This document shows, one piece after another, positions 6,546-16,242 of a stretch of 39,559 bases of DNA. A model generated the notes under the pieces. The model saw only the letters and a program-made list of their open reading frames with translations, was not told the DNA's origin and searched no databases. Source of the DNA: an uncultured Lachnospiraceae bacterium (GTDB lineage Bacteria; Bacillota; Clostridia; Lachnospirales; Lachnospiraceae); contig CATLGW010000024.1 in assembly GCA_949948715.1 (NCBI GenBank), positions 1 through 39,559 on the forward strand, given 5' to 3'. The translations under genes and the position numbers were made by a program. Each line of letters opens with the position of its first letter. The stretch's first letter is position 1.

Positions 6546-9500
6546 ATGGCGAAAATAAGGATATATGACCTTGCAAAAGAACTGGGAAAGCAAAATAACG
6601 ATATATTGAATTTACTCCGGGAGAAGGGGATAGACGGCAAGACCCCCAGCAGCTCCGTGGAGGAGGAAGTGGCGTCCATGGTGCGGAAAAATTTTGATGC
6701 CGCCGGGGGAAAGCAGAGTCCGGAAAAGGCCCCAGGGGCAAAGACTGCCAATGCGGAGAGGACCGGAGGGGAGAACGTGAAAGCCCAGGCCGTTGGGGGG
6801 GAAGCCCCTAAAACGGAAGCTCCCAAGGCACAGACCCCCAGACCCGAGGCTCCCAAGTCCGGGAACGCTTCCCCCCAGGGGGGACGCAGGGACGAGAAGG
6901 GGAAGCCGGGGGCAAACAGAGGAGAGGGAGAAGATGCTCACAAGAAAAAGAAGAACATCATCTTTGTGAGCAATCCCCAGAACTCCAAGATGAGCGGTCA
7001 AAGACAGGGCGGCGGACAGAATCAGAACCGCCAGGGCGGTGGACAGAATCGTGGCGGACAGAATCAAAACGGCGGACAGGGCAGGAGCGGAAGGCCTCAG
7101 TCCACAGGCCGTCTGATCAGACCCCTGACGCCTCCTTCCCCCACTCCCAGCGTACAGATGGTGCCCGAAAACCGTGGCGGACAGCCCAAGCGTCCCCGTC
7201 AGAACGAAGGGGCAGTGCAGAATCAGAATCAGGCGCAGGCGCAGATTCAGAGCCAGAGTCAGAATCAAAGCAGGCAGGAGCCTGCGGCCCAGGACCAGTC
7301 CCGCCAGAACAGACCCCAGGGCGGATTTGGCCAGGGGGGCAGACCTGTACGGGACGGGCGGCCTCAGAATGAGGGGCGCGGCGAGAGAACAGAGAACCGT
7401 GACAACAGGGGAGGGGGCAGCCGTCCCCAGGGGCAGGGAGGCCGTCCTCAGGGACAGGGAGGCCGCCCTCAGAACAGGCCCTTTCAGGGCAGAGGAGGAG
7501 CAGATGGCGGCAGACCTCAGGGCGACAGACAGGGGGGCGGCTTTCAGAGACCTGCCAGGCCGGGTCAGGAAGGCGGCCAGAACGATAGAAGGGGCGGCAA
7601 TGGCAGTGCAGCTCCTGGGCGCGGCTATAACAATAACGGCCGCGATAACAGAGCGGCTGGCGGGCAGGGAAATCAGTTCCGAGGCGGCAGAGACGATAGA
7701 GCGGGCAAAAGCTTCTCTGGGGAGGCCGGCGGAAAGGATATGGAGAAGAAGCGCGAGGAAGACAAGAGGCGCTTCAGCCAGGAGAAGGATAAGCGCTCCA
7801 AGAAGGATCATATCTATGAGGAGGACGAGGCGGTAAAAAATAAGCCCGGCCGCTTTATTAAGCCTGAAAAGAAAAAGGAATCGGAGGCGGAGGAGGCCAT
7901 CAAGGTGATCATTCTTCCGGAGTCCGTGACCATCAAGGAATTGGCCGAGAAGATGAAGATGCCTCCTGCAGCCATTATCAAAAAGCTGTTCCTGGAGGGT
8001 AAGATCGTCACCGTGAACCAGGAGATATCCTATGAGGACGCGGAGAGCATCGCCATGGAATATGACATTCTCTGTGAGAGGGAAGTCAAGGTGGATGTGA
8101 TCGAGGAGCTTCTGAAGGAGGACGACGAGAACGAGGAGGATATGGTGGAGCGCCCGCCCGTTATCTGCGTAATGGGGCATGTGGACCACGGTAAGACCTC
8201 CCTTCTGGACGCCATCCGCAAGACCAATGTGACGGATAAGGAGGCGGGAGGTATCACGCAGCACATAGGTGCGTATACTGTGACTATCAACAACAGGAAG
8301 ATCACCTTCCTGGATACCCCCGGACACGAGGCGTTTACGGCTATGCGTATGAGAGGAGCCAACGCCACGGATATCGCGATCCTGGTGGTGGCGGCGGACG
8401 ACGGCGTGATGCCTCAGACCATCGAGGCCATCAACCATGCTAAGGCCGCGGGCATTGAGATTATAGTGGCTGTCAATAAGATCGATAAGCCCTCCGCAAA
8501 CATTGACAGAGTGAAGCAGGAGCTGGCGGAGTATGAGCTGATTCCCGAGGATTGGGGTGGAAGCACAATCTTTGCGCCCGTGTCCGCCAAGAGCGGCGAG
8601 GGGATAGAGCAGCTTTTGGAGATGATCCTTCTGACGGCGGATATTCAGGAGCTGAAGGCGAATCCCAACAGACGTGCCAGAGGTCTGGTCATCGAGGCGG
8701 AGTTGGATAAGGGAAGAGGCCCTGTGGCCACTATTCTGGTGCAGAAGGGGACCCTGAGAGTGGGCGATTTCGTGTCTGCCGGGGCCTGTCACGGAAAGGT
8801 CAGGGCCATGATCGACGACAAGGGCAGACGGGTGAAGGAGGCGACTCCCTCCACGCCTGTGGAAATTCTGGGTTTGTCCGACGTGCCCAGCGCAGGCGAG
8901 GTGTTCCTGGCCCACGAGAGCGACAAGACCGCCAGGAATTACGCCGAGACCTATCTGGCGCAGAATAAGGAAAAGAAGCTGGAGGAGACCAAGGGCAAGA
9001 TGTCCCTGGACGATCTGTTCTCTCAGATCAAGGAGGGCAATCTGAAGGAGCTCGATCTGATCGTCAAGGCGGATGTGCAGGGAAGTGTGGAGGCTGTGAA
9101 GCAGTCCCTGCTTAAGCTGTCTAATGAGGAGATCGTGGTGAAATGTATACACGGCGGGGTGGGCGCCATCACCGAGTCCGATGTATCTCTGGCAAGCGCC
9201 TCCAACGCTATTATCATCGGCTTCAATGTGAGGCCGGACGCCACGGCCAAGGCCACGGCGGAGCGTGAGGGTGTGGACGTGCGTCTGTATAAGGTCATCT
9301 ATCAGGCCATCGAGGACGTGGAGGCGGCCATGAAGGGTATGCTGGATCCCGTGTTTGAGGAGAAGGTCATCGGCCATGCGGAGGTGCGGCAGTTATTCAG
9401 GGCGTCCGCTATCGGAAATATCGCGGGCTCCTATGTGCTGGACGGCGAGTTCAGGAGAGGCTGCAAGGTGCGCATCACCAGGGAGGGTGAACAGATCTTC

Positions 9501-9650
9501 GAGGGAGGTCTGGCATCTCTCAAGAGATTTAAGGATGATGTGAAGGAGGTCAGGTCAGGCTACGAGTGTGGGCTTGTGTTTGAAGGCTTTGACCAGATGC
9601 AGGAGCTTGACATCGTGGAGGCCTATATTATGGTGGAGGTTCCGAGATAA
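6546..9650 (+). CDS. infB: Translation initiation factor IF-2
   Basis: A 1034-residue GTPase that brings initiator tRNA to the ribosome. The N-terminal IF2_N motif ([18 protein letters not shown]) is followed by a long disordered region, about residues 60-440, rich in Gln, Gly, Arg and Asn with many RGG- and QNQ-like runs. A second IF2_N-like domain ([21 protein letters not shown]) precedes the GTPase: G1 GHVDHGKTS at 544-552, DTPGHEAF from 590, NKID from 644 and SAKSGEG. Domains II, III and IV follow. The ATG at 6546 has GGAGG upstream; the ATG at 6516 would add ten non-family residues. The length is above the bacterial average because of the disordered region. Confidence 0.97.
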   Translation: MAKIRIYDLAKELGKQNNDILNLLREKGIDGKTPSSSVEEEVASMVRKNFDAAGGKQSPEKAPGAKTANAERTGGENVKAQAVGGEAPKTEAPKAQTPRPEAPKSGNASPQGGRRDEKGKPGANRGEGEDAHKKKKNIIFVSNPQNSKMSGQRQGGGQNQNRQGGGQNRGGQNQNGGQGRSGRPQSTGRLIRPLTPPSPTPSVQMVPENRGGQPKRPRQNEGAVQNQNQAQAQIQSQSQNQSRQEPAAQDQSRQNRPQGGFGQGGRPVRDGRPQNEGRGERTENRDNRGGGSRPQGQGGRPQGQGGRPQNRPFQGRGGADGGRPQGDRQGGGFQRPARPGQEGGQNDRRGGNGSAAPGRGYNNNGRDNRAAGGQGNQFRGGRDDRAGKSFSGEAGGKDMEKKREEDKRRFSQEKDKRSKKDHIYEEDEAVKNKPGRFIKPEKKKESEAEEAIKVIILPESVTIKELAEKMKMPPAAIIKKLFLEGKIVTVNQEISYEDAESIAMEYDILCEREVKVDVIEELLKEDDENEEDMVERPPVICVMGHVDHGKTSLLDAIRKTNVTDKEAGGITQHIGAYTVTINNRKITFLDTPGHEAFTAMRMRGANATDIAILVVAADDGVMPQTIEAINHAKAAGIEIIVAVNKIDKPSANIDRVKQELAEYELIPEDWGGSTIFAPVSAKSGEGIEQLLEMILLTADIQELKANPNRRARGLVIEAELDKGRGPVATILVQKGTLRVGDFVSAGACHGKVRAMIDDKGRRVKEATPSTPVEILGLSDVPSAGEVFLAHESDKTARNYAETYLAQNKEKKLEETKGKMSLDDLFSQIKEGNLKELDLIVKADVQGSVEAVKQSLLKLSNEEIVVKCIHGGVGAITESDVSLASASNAIIIGFNVRPDATAKATAEREGVDVRLYKVIYQAIEDVEAAMKGMLDPVFEEKVIGHAEVRQLFRASAIGNIAGSYVLDGEFRRGCKVRITREGEQIFEGGLASLKRFKDDVKEVRSGYECGLVFEGFDQMQELDIVEAYIMVEVPR

Positions 9651-10012
9651 TGAGAAAAAACAGCAGAAAGAATACCCGTGTGAACGGGGAGGTTCAGAGG
9701 GCTCTGGCGGAGGTGATACGAGGGGAGATCAAGGATCCCCGTATCAGCCCCTGGGCCAGTGTGGTGGCGGTGGAGGTGGCTCCCGATTTAAAGAGCTGTA
9801 AGGCCTGGATCAGTGTGCTTGGGGGCGATGAGGACAGAGCCTCCACCCTGGAGGGGCTGCAAAGCGCCGAAGGGTTTATCCGCAGACAGCTTGCCGCGAA
9901 GGTAAATCTGCGCAATACGCCGGAAATAACCTTTGTCATGGACCAGTCCATCGAGTACGGCGTCAATATGTCCCAAAAGATCGATGAGATTGTCGGCGGA
10001 AAAGAAGACTGA
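9650..10012 (+). CDS. rbfA: Ribosome-binding factor A
   Basis: A 120-residue KH-fold protein that binds the free 30S subunit and helps mature the 5' end of 16S rRNA. Family features include the N-terminal RVNGEVQRALAEVIRGEIKDP, the central SVVAVEVAPDLKSCKAWISV strand and LRNTPEITFVMDQSIEYG near the C-terminus. Its ATG overlaps the last base of the infB stop codon, so translation is probably coupled. The length is normal. Confidence 0.95.
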   Translation: MRKNSRKNTRVNGEVQRALAEVIRGEIKDPRISPWASVVAVEVAPDLKSCKAWISVLGGDEDRASTLEGLQSAEGFIRRQLAAKVNLRNTPEITFVMDQSIEYGVNMSQKIDEIVGGKED

Positions 10013-10017
10013 ATTGA

Positions 10018-10035
10018 GCGCGCGGCTTTGCGCGC
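10018..10035 (+). other. GC-rich hairpin before nrnA
   Basis: GCGCGC (10018-10023) and GCGCGC (10030-10035) flank a GGCTTT loop, just after the rbfA stop and about 15 bases before the nrnA start. It sits close to the GGGAG ribosome binding site and could tune translation of nrnA. There is no T-run. Confidence 0.35.
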
Positions 10036-10049
10036 GGATGGGAGCAACT

Positions 10050-10994
10050 ATGGATTTATTGCAGGAATGCGCGGGCGCGGAGAGGATCGGAATCAGCGGA
10101 CATATCCGCCCCGACGGGGATTGCGTGGGGTCCTGCCTGGCGCTCTCCCTCTACTTGGCAAAGATCCTGCCGGACGCCTCCGTCAGAGTGTTTTTGGAGA
10201 CACCTCCGGATATATTCGGGGATTTGAAGGGATTTGAAGACATCGACAGTTCCTTTCCCCCGGGGGAGGCCTTCGACGTGTTTTTTGCCATGGACACGGT
10301 GCCCGAGCGTATGGGCGGGGCAGAGGAATACTTTCTGGGCGCCGGCAGGAAGATCAATATCGACCACCATGTGAGCAACCGGGGGAGCGGTGATGTGAGC
10401 ATTGTTAAGCCCGGGGTGGGTTCCACCTGCGAGGTGCTCTTTGACCTGATGGACAGGAACCTGATGGACAGGGATATCGCCATGGCCCTCTATGTGGGCA
10501 TGATTCATGACACGGGAGTGTTCCAATATTCCAACACCACCCCCGCTACCCTGGAGAAGGCGGCCTTCCTGATCAGTTTTGGATTTGATTTTGCCAGAAT
10601 CATAGAGGAGACCTTTTACCAGAGGACCTATCTGCAGAGCCAGATTATGGGACGAGCTCTCATGGAGAGTGTCCGCTTTCTGGACGGCAGAGGCATCGTC
10701 AGCGTCGTGAACAAAAAGACCATGGAGTTCTACGGCGCGGAGTCCCAGGATTTTGACGGGATCGTAAATCAGCTTCGCAATATCAAGGGAGTGGACTGCG
10801 CGGTCTTTATGTATCAGACGGGTCCCCAGGAGTACAAGGTGAGCCTGCGCTCCACCGAAAGGGTGGACGTGGCCAGGGTGGCTTCCTATTTTGGCGGGGG
10901 AGGACATGTCCGTGCGGCGGGCTGCACCATGCAGGGGACCTTTCACGACTGTGTCAACAATCTTTCCCTGCACATAGAGGAGCAGCTATGTTAA
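10050..10994 (+). CDS. nrnA: DHH/DHHA1 phosphoesterase, NrnA-like nanoRNase/pAp phosphatase
   Basis: A 314-residue phosphodiesterase expected to degrade very short RNAs and/or pAp; some members hydrolyse cyclic dinucleotides. Metal-binding motifs are HIRPDGDCVGS near the N-terminus, FAMDT and the DHH signature INIDHHVSN. The C-terminal DHHA1 domain ends with YFGGGGHVRAAG. The ATG at 10050 is preferred because GGGAG lies 5 bases upstream and the length then fits the family. The gene overlaps truB by 7 bases. Its place between rbfA and truB is conserved in Firmicutes. Confidence 0.9.
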   Translation: MDLLQECAGAERIGISGHIRPDGDCVGSCLALSLYLAKILPDASVRVFLETPPDIFGDLKGFEDIDSSFPPGEAFDVFFAMDTVPERMGGAEEYFLGAGRKINIDHHVSNRGSGDVSIVKPGVGSTCEVLFDLMDRNLMDRDIAMALYVGMIHDTGVFQYSNTTPATLEKAAFLISFGFDFARIIEETFYQRTYLQSQIMGRALMESVRFLDGRGIVSVVNKKTMEFYGAESQDFDGIVNQLRNIKGVDCAVFMYQTGPQEYKVSLRSTERVDVARVASYFGGGGHVRAAGCTMQGTFHDCVNNLSLHIEEQLC

Positions 10995-11896
10995 ACGGAA
11001 TCATCAACGTATACAAGGAGGCGGGCTTTACCTCCCACGATGTGGTGGCCAAGCTCCGCGGAATCTGCGGACAGAAGAGAATCGGGCACACGGGTACCCT
11101 GGATCCCCAGGCTACCGGTGTGCTTCCCGTATGTCTGGGAAACGCCACAAGACTGTGCGATATGCTGACGGACCGGGACAAGGAATATGTGGCGGAGCTG
11201 CTTTTAGGGGTGAGTACGGACACCCAGGACGTCACGGGGAGGGTGCTGGCGGAGACGGAGGTGACGCCGGAGCGCTTTTCCGGGGAGGAGTTAAGGGAGG
11301 CCGTCATGGGATTTGTGGGGAGCTACGCTCAGATTCCTCCCATGTATTCGGCCCTGAAGGTGGGAGGCAGAAAGCTCTGCGATCTGGCCAGGGAGGGCAA
11401 AGAGGTGGAGCGAAAGCCCAGAGAGGTGATGATATACGAGCTGGAAATCCTCTCCGTCTCTCTGCCCGTGGTGAAATTCAGGGCGGCCTGCTCCAAGGGA
11501 ACCTACATACGCACGCTCTGCGCGGATATCGGGGAGCGGTTGGGCTGCGGGGGAACCATGAGGAGTCTGGTGCGGACGAAGGCGGCCGGTTTTCTGTTAC
11601 AGGATGCCCTTACACTGAAAGAGCTGCAGGAGAAAAAGGACAAGGGAAGGCTTTTGGAGGCTGTGATCCCTGTGGACGCCATGTTTGCGGATGCCCCCGC
11701 CCTGCATATCCGGGAAGAACGGCGCAGGTATGTGGAGAACGGAAACGTATTTTTGCCGGAGCATACGGTGGAGGGGCAAATCCTCGCCCCGGGAGAGCAG
11801 GTGCGCGTGTACAGGGAGGACGGCAGGTTTGCCGGCATCTACGCCTTCGATGAAAAGAAGGGACGGTATCAGCCGGTTAAAATGTTTTTGGAGTGA
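10988..11896 (+). CDS. truB: tRNA pseudouridine(55) synthase TruB
   Basis: A 302-residue enzyme that makes pseudouridine 55 in the T-loop of tRNAs. The catalytic motif HTGTLDPQATGVLPVCLG contains the catalytic Asp39. Further family segments are KEYVAELLLGVSTDTQD, IPPMYSALKVGGRKLCDLAR and GTYIRTLCADIGERLGCGG. A C-terminal PUA-like segment follows. The start overlaps the end of nrnA, suggesting coupling. Confidence 0.95.
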   Translation: MLNGIINVYKEAGFTSHDVVAKLRGICGQKRIGHTGTLDPQATGVLPVCLGNATRLCDMLTDRDKEYVAELLLGVSTDTQDVTGRVLAETEVTPERFSGEELREAVMGFVGSYAQIPPMYSALKVGGRKLCDLAREGKEVERKPREVMIYELEILSVSLPVVKFRAACSKGTYIRTLCADIGERLGCGGTMRSLVRTKAAGFLLQDALTLKELQEKKDKGRLLEAVIPVDAMFADAPALHIREERRRYVENGNVFLPEHTVEGQILAPGEQVRVYREDGRFAGIYAFDEKKGRYQPVKMFLE

Positions 11897-11902
11897 GATA
11901 AG

Positions 11903-12808
11903 TTGGAGATTATAGCGGGAAGCAGTGATTTTTATCTGAGGGAGGACACCGCCGTAGCCATCGGGAAGTTTGACGGTGTACATATTGGGCACAGGAGACT
12001 GTTGGAGGAGGTTCTGGGGAAAAAGGCCTCGGGGCTTAGGGCCTGCGTATTTACCTTTGATCCCTCTCCCGCCGTTTTATTCGGGCAGGGCGACGGCCGG
12101 GAGCTCACCGTGAAAAATGAGAAGCGGCTTTTCTTTGAGCGGATGGGAGTGGATATTCTCATAGAGTTTCCCCTGACGAAGAATACGGCGGCCATGGAGC
12201 CGGAGGCTTTCGTGCAGGATGTGCTGGCGGGACTTTTGAACGCCCGGTTTATCGCCGCGGGAAGGGACCTTTCCTTCGGGAGAGAGGGGAGAGGGAATGG
12301 GGCCCTGTTATCCGAACTGGCTCCCGGACTGGGGATGGAGGTGAAGACCATCGAGAAGATCTGTGTGGACGGCAGAGAGGTCAGCTCCTCCCTGGTCAGG
12401 GAGCAGGTGGAGCAGGGGAACATGATTCTGGCGGAGCGTCTTTTGGGGATGCCTTACCCGATTGTGGGACAGGTAGTGCGGGGAAATCAGATCGGCAGGA
12501 CCCTGGGGTTTCCCACGGTGAACGTGACGCCGCCGCCCTCCAAGCTGCTGCCTCCTAAGGGGGTCTATCTCTCCGAGGCGGTATGCGGGGGGAGGCGGTA
12601 CCGCGCCGTCAGCAATGTGGGATGCAAGCCCACGGTGGCCAGAGAGCAGGTCATGGGGGTGGAAAGCTACCTGTATGATTTCGACAGGGAGGTCTACGGG
12701 GAGACCGTGGAGATCTATCTGAAGGAATTTCGGCGGCCTGAGAGGAAGTTTGAAAGCACGGAGGCATTGCGGGAGCAGCTTGCCCGGGATATAAAATCTT
12801 GTAAATAA
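11903..12808 (+). CDS. ribF: Bifunctional riboflavin kinase/FAD synthetase
   Basis: A 301-residue enzyme converting riboflavin to FMN and FMN to FAD. The N-terminal adenylyltransferase domain shows IGKFDGVHIGHRRLL (about residues 20-34), FTFDPSP and ISxR-like AAGRDLSFGREG. The C-terminal flavokinase domain shows GNQIGRTLGFPTVN and GVYLSEA, ending in LKEFRRPERKF. It starts with TTG; GGAGTGAG lies upstream and no better start is seen. It is the last gene of the rimP operon, six bases after truB. The conventional GNFDG motif reads GKFDG here. Confidence 0.93.
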   Translation: MEIIAGSSDFYLREDTAVAIGKFDGVHIGHRRLLEEVLGKKASGLRACVFTFDPSPAVLFGQGDGRELTVKNEKRLFFERMGVDILIEFPLTKNTAAMEPEAFVQDVLAGLLNARFIAAGRDLSFGREGRGNGALLSELAPGLGMEVKTIEKICVDGREVSSSLVREQVEQGNMILAERLLGMPYPIVGQVVRGNQIGRTLGFPTVNVTPPPSKLLPPKGVYLSEAVCGGRRYRAVSNVGCKPTVAREQVMGVESYLYDFDREVYGETVEIYLKEFRRPERKFESTEALREQLARDIKSCK

Positions 12809-12811
12809 TGG

Positions 12812-12840
12812 TTGTAACTTTTTGTTTTTTCCCGTACAAT
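12812..12840 (+). promoter_or_regulatory. Candidate promoter of the Na+/Pi cotransporter gene
   Basis: TTGTAA (12812-12817) and TACAAT (12835-12840) are separated by 17 bases. The start codon is about 93 bases downstream, leaving room for a leader. The region between holds no recognised riboswitch. Confidence 0.5.
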
Positions 12841-12932
12841 GGAAAATGATATGTGCTGCGACGGTTTGAGAGATATAGGAAACGGCAACAAAATTTCTGA
12901 CGTCGTTTTCTATAAGTGAAGGGACAGAAGAT

Positions 12933-14582
12933 ATGAGTGTGAACATACTACTGACACTGGCGGGAGGTTTGGGGCTCTTTTTGTTCGGCATGGAGCTGAT
13001 GAGTCAGTCCATTGAGAAGGTGGCGGGCGCCAAACTGCGCCGGATTTTGGAGATTTTTACCACCAATCGCTTTGCGGGAATGGTGGTGGGTATCGTCTTT
13101 ACCGGCATTATCCAATCCTCCTCCGCCTGTACGGCCATGGTGGTCAGCTTTGTAAACGCGGGACTGATGAATCTCTATCAGGCGGCCGGGGTGATCTTCG
13201 GCGCCAATATCGGAACCACCATCACCTCCCAGCTTGTCTCCTTCAATCTGTCGGAGGTGGCCCCGGTAATCTTGCTTTTCGGGGTTCTGGTGACTATGTT
13301 TGCCTCGAAGGAGAATGTGAAGCAGTTCGCTTCCGTCATCGCGGGTTTCGGCATTCTGTTCGTGGGCTTAAGCACCATGTCCTCCGCCATGGCCGGGATG
13401 AAGAACGAGCCCCAGGTGGTAAATCTCCTGGCCTCCCTGACCAATCCCTTCCTTGCCACCGTGATGGGAATGGTGCTCACCTCCGTGATACAGAGCTCCT
13501 CCGTGACGGTCAGCGTGGTTCTTCTGTTGGCTCAGCAGGGGCTTTTGGATCTGCCCATCTGTGTGTATATCATTTTGGGATGCAATATCGGCGCGTGTAC
13601 CACGGCGCTGTTGGCTTCTCTGGCAGGCAAAAAGGACGCCAAGCGGGCGGCATTGATACACTTCTGGTTCAATGTCATCGGCACGGTTTTGATTTATCTG
13701 ATACTGGCGGTGGCTGAAGGGCCCGTGATACGTCTGGTGCAGTCCATATCCTCGGACAACGGCAGATTTGTGGCCAATGCTCACACTCTGATTAAAATCT
13801 TCCAGGTGGTGGTGCTGTTCCCCTTCTCGGGTCTGATCGTAAGGCTGTCCTGCCTGTGCGTGCCCGGCGAGGATCAGAAGATCGGCTACAGAGAGAGCTA
13901 TCAGTTGAAGTATATCGGTGAGAAGGTGGTGTTTAATCCGGCCACCGCCGTCTTTGAGGTTTTGAAGGAGCTGGACCGCATGGCTTCTTTGGCGGGGGAG
14001 AATTTGAACCGGGCCATGAACGCTCTGATCACTTTGGATCAGGATGATATCGACGAGGTCTATGAGGTGGAGAAGAATATCGACTTCCTGAATCATGCCA
14101 TCACGGATTATCTGGTGAAAATCAATCAGACCACTTTGCCTATCGAGGACTTGAAGAGCCTGGGCGCTCTGTTCCATGTGGTAAACGATATCGAGCGGAT
14201 CGGGGACCATGCGGAGAATGTGGCGGACGCCGCCAGACGCCGTAAGGAGAGCGGAGCCGGATTCAGCAAGGAGGCGCAGCATGAGCTGGGGGAGATGCTG
14301 GATATGGTCAACAAGATTATTCAGTATGCCAGCGAGGTGTTTTTAAAGAGCGACGAGCAGCATATGCGGGATATCGTGATACTGGAGAATCAGGTGGATG
14401 CCAAGGAGAAGCAGCTTCAGCAGCTTCATGTGGACAGGCTGACCAGGGGAGAGTGTACGCCGGAGGCGGGTATGATCTTCTCCGATGTGGTATCGGGACT
14501 GGAGCGGGTGGCGGATCACGCCACCAACATTGCATTCGCCATCATCAATCAGGAGAGAGAGAACGAGGCGGAGGGAGCGTAG
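12933..14582 (+). CDS. Na+/phosphate cotransporter with PhoU-like domain
   Basis: A 549-residue inner-membrane protein of the NptA/YjbB type, expected to move inorganic phosphate with sodium. The N-terminal 330 or so residues are hydrophobic and contain the two inverted QSSS repeats of the family (Q61-S64 with SACTAMV, and Q187-S190 with VTVSVVL). GANIGTT and GCNIGACTTA are the matching glycine motifs. From about residue 345 the sequence becomes a soluble, charged helical PhoU-like domain (VNDIERIGDHAENVADAA, then ERVADHATNIAFAI) that probably senses phosphate status. It is transcribed separately from ribF. No pst or phoR genes are nearby. Confidence 0.88.
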   Translation: MSVNILLTLAGGLGLFLFGMELMSQSIEKVAGAKLRRILEIFTTNRFAGMVVGIVFTGIIQSSSACTAMVVSFVNAGLMNLYQAAGVIFGANIGTTITSQLVSFNLSEVAPVILLFGVLVTMFASKENVKQFASVIAGFGILFVGLSTMSSAMAGMKNEPQVVNLLASLTNPFLATVMGMVLTSVIQSSSVTVSVVLLLAQQGLLDLPICVYIILGCNIGACTTALLASLAGKKDAKRAALIHFWFNVIGTVLIYLILAVAEGPVIRLVQSISSDNGRFVANAHTLIKIFQVVVLFPFSGLIVRLSCLCVPGEDQKIGYRESYQLKYIGEKVVFNPATAVFEVLKELDRMASLAGENLNRAMNALITLDQDDIDEVYEVEKNIDFLNHAITDYLVKINQTTLPIEDLKSLGALFHVVNDIERIGDHAENVADAARRRKESGAGFSKEAQHELGEMLDMVNKIIQYASEVFLKSDEQHMRDIVILENQVDAKEKQLQQLHVDRLTRGECTPEAGMIFSDVVSGLERVADHATNIAFAIINQERENEAEGA

Positions 14583-14695
14583 GAGAGGATGAAATAAAAT
14601 TGAATAATTAACTCATTTTGGCATATGCTATCAAAATCAATTCTTTTCCTGCCGGGGACTTATCATGGGGGGACGGAACATAGCGGAGGCACAAA

Positions 14696-16063
14696 ATGGA
14701 ATCTGTCTGGACGGAAGAAATCAAAATCAGGAAACGGGAGCCCCTTCCGGGAGATATGGAGGCGCCTGTTGTTGTCATAGGGGCGGGACTGGCGGGGCTT
14801 CTCACGGCATATTACCTGAAACAGGCGGGCATTCGAGCTGTGGTCCTGGAGGCGGACAGAATCGGCGGAGGGCAGACAAATCGCACCACGGCGAAGATTA
14901 CCTCCCAGCACAATCTGGTATATGACCGTATCCTTCGCACCTTTGGCCGCGGCATGGCGGAGCATTATGCCAATGCAAATGAAGCTGCCATCGGGGAATA
15001 TGAAAGGCTGATTCTGGAAAAGGGGATTGACTGTGATTTCGTCAGATGCCCGGCCTGTCTGTATTCCCGGACAGGGGCAGAGCCTTTGATACGGGAGGCG
15101 GAGGCGGCGCAGTCACTGGGCATAAAGGCGTCCTTCGAGACGGACTGCGAGCTTCCTTTTTCGGTGGCGGGGGTGACCCGATTTGAAGATCAGGCAAGGT
15201 TTCATCCCCTTAAGTTTCTGGCGAAGATGGCGGAGGAAGCGGAGGTATACGAGCAGACTAAGGTGCTTAAGGTGGAGGACAAAAGGGTGGAGACGGCCGA
15301 GGGATCGGTGGAGGCGGAGCAAATTGTCTTTGCCTCCCATTTTCCTTTTATCAATGTGCCCGGATACTATTTTGCCAGGATGTACCAGGAGCGGAGCTAT
15401 GTGGTGGCACTGGAGGGAGCGGAGAGGCCGGAGGGCATGTACCTGGGGATTGACCGCGACGGACTCTCCTTCCGAACCTGCGGGGATCTGCTGCTTCTGG
15501 GAGGAGGCGGACATCGGACGGGGGAGAACAGAAGGAATGGAGCGGGCGGCGGGTGCGGATATGAGGCGCTGCGCTGCAGGGCACGGGAAATCTATCCCGG
15601 ATGCCGGGAGGCGTTTCGGTGGTCGGCACAGGACTGTATGACCCTGGACGGCCTCCCGTATATCGGAAGGTTTTCCCGGCGGAAGCAGGACTGGTATGTG
15701 GCCACCGGCTTTGGAAAGTGGGGGATGACCACGGCCATGGTGAGCGCCCGGATTCTCACCGCCCTGATTAGCGGGCAGGACTGTCCGGAGGCGGACGTCT
15801 TTTCCCCTCAGAGACATTTTACGACGCAGGCGGCGAAGGAACTGGCAGTGCATGGCGCATACACGGTAAAGGGCCTGGCAAAGCATTTTCTGCCGGCGGG
15901 AAAGGGAAACGTCATTCCTAATTGTCCCCATATGGGCTGTCGGCTGGAGTGGAATCCGGAGGAGGAAAGCTATGACTGCCCATGTCATGGATCCCGGTTT
16001 GACAGGGAAGGACGGCTCCTTGACGGCCCGGCGCAGACGGATTGCAGGAAGCGGGAGGTGTGA
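14696..16063 (+). CDS. FAD-dependent oxidoreductase with C-terminal Rieske domain
   Basis: A 455-residue DAO-type flavoprotein fused to a Rieske 2Fe-2S domain. The dinucleotide-binding motif GAGLAGL is at 29-35, followed by an acidic strand end (VVLEAD). GQTNRTTAKITSQHN is characteristic of the YhfW-like group. A C-terminal flavin segment reads YVATGFGKWGMTTAMVSARIL. The Rieske cluster ligands Cys410, His412, Cys428 and His431 are all present, as are the two extra cysteines (415, 430) that form a disulfide in classical Rieske proteins. GGAGG lies six bases before the ATG. The substrate is unknown. It is unlinked in function to its neighbours and probably has its own transcript. Confidence 0.85.
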   Translation: MESVWTEEIKIRKREPLPGDMEAPVVVIGAGLAGLLTAYYLKQAGIRAVVLEADRIGGGQTNRTTAKITSQHNLVYDRILRTFGRGMAEHYANANEAAIGEYERLILEKGIDCDFVRCPACLYSRTGAEPLIREAEAAQSLGIKASFETDCELPFSVAGVTRFEDQARFHPLKFLAKMAEEAEVYEQTKVLKVEDKRVETAEGSVEAEQIVFASHFPFINVPGYYFARMYQERSYVVALEGAERPEGMYLGIDRDGLSFRTCGDLLLLGGGGHRTGENRRNGAGGGCGYEALRCRAREIYPGCREAFRWSAQDCMTLDGLPYIGRFSRRKQDWYVATGFGKWGMTTAMVSARILTALISGQDCPEADVFSPQRHFTTQAAKELAVHGAYTVKGLAKHFLPAGKGNVIPNCPHMGCRLEWNPEEESYDCPCHGSRFDREGRLLDGPAQTDCRKREV

Positions 16064-16076
16064 GACGAGGGAATTC

Positions 16077-16090
16077 TTAAGATATCTTAA
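16077..16090. promoter_or_regulatory. 14-base perfect palindrome
   Basis: TTAAGATATCTTAA is a perfect self-complementary sequence shortly after the stop of the FAD-Rieske gene and about 30 bases before the -35 box of the next promoter. It could be an operator or part of a weak terminator followed by A-rich sequence. The role is not established. Confidence 0.3.
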
Positions 16091-16119
16091 TATATACTAA
16101 TAAAAAAATAAGAAAAGGG

Positions 16120-16148
16120 TTGACAGACCGGGGATGCATCTGTATAAT
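16120..16148 (+). promoter_or_regulatory. Consensus sigma-A promoter of the NlpC/P60 gene
   Basis: TTGACA at 16120-16125 and TATAAT at 16143-16148 are both exact consensus boxes with a 17-base spacer. This predicts strong vegetative expression of the downstream cell-wall hydrolase. Confidence 0.9.
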
Positions 16149-16242
16149 TTTACTTGCGTAACAAATTTGTAACAAAATTGTAGGAAATTTGTAATTAGAT
16201 AACTCGCAGGTGAAGGTTTTCCAAAGAGAAAGGTTGTTTCAA

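Noticed and set aside
7174..7836. A 220-codon Arg-rich frame inside infB on the plus strand
   Set aside because: It is a frame-shifted reading of the repetitive Gln/Gly/Arg linker of IF-2, without its own start signal.
6612..9377. A 921-codon open frame on the minus strand opposite infB
   Set aside because: It is antisense to a clear IF-2 gene, low in complexity and explained by GC-rich codon bias.
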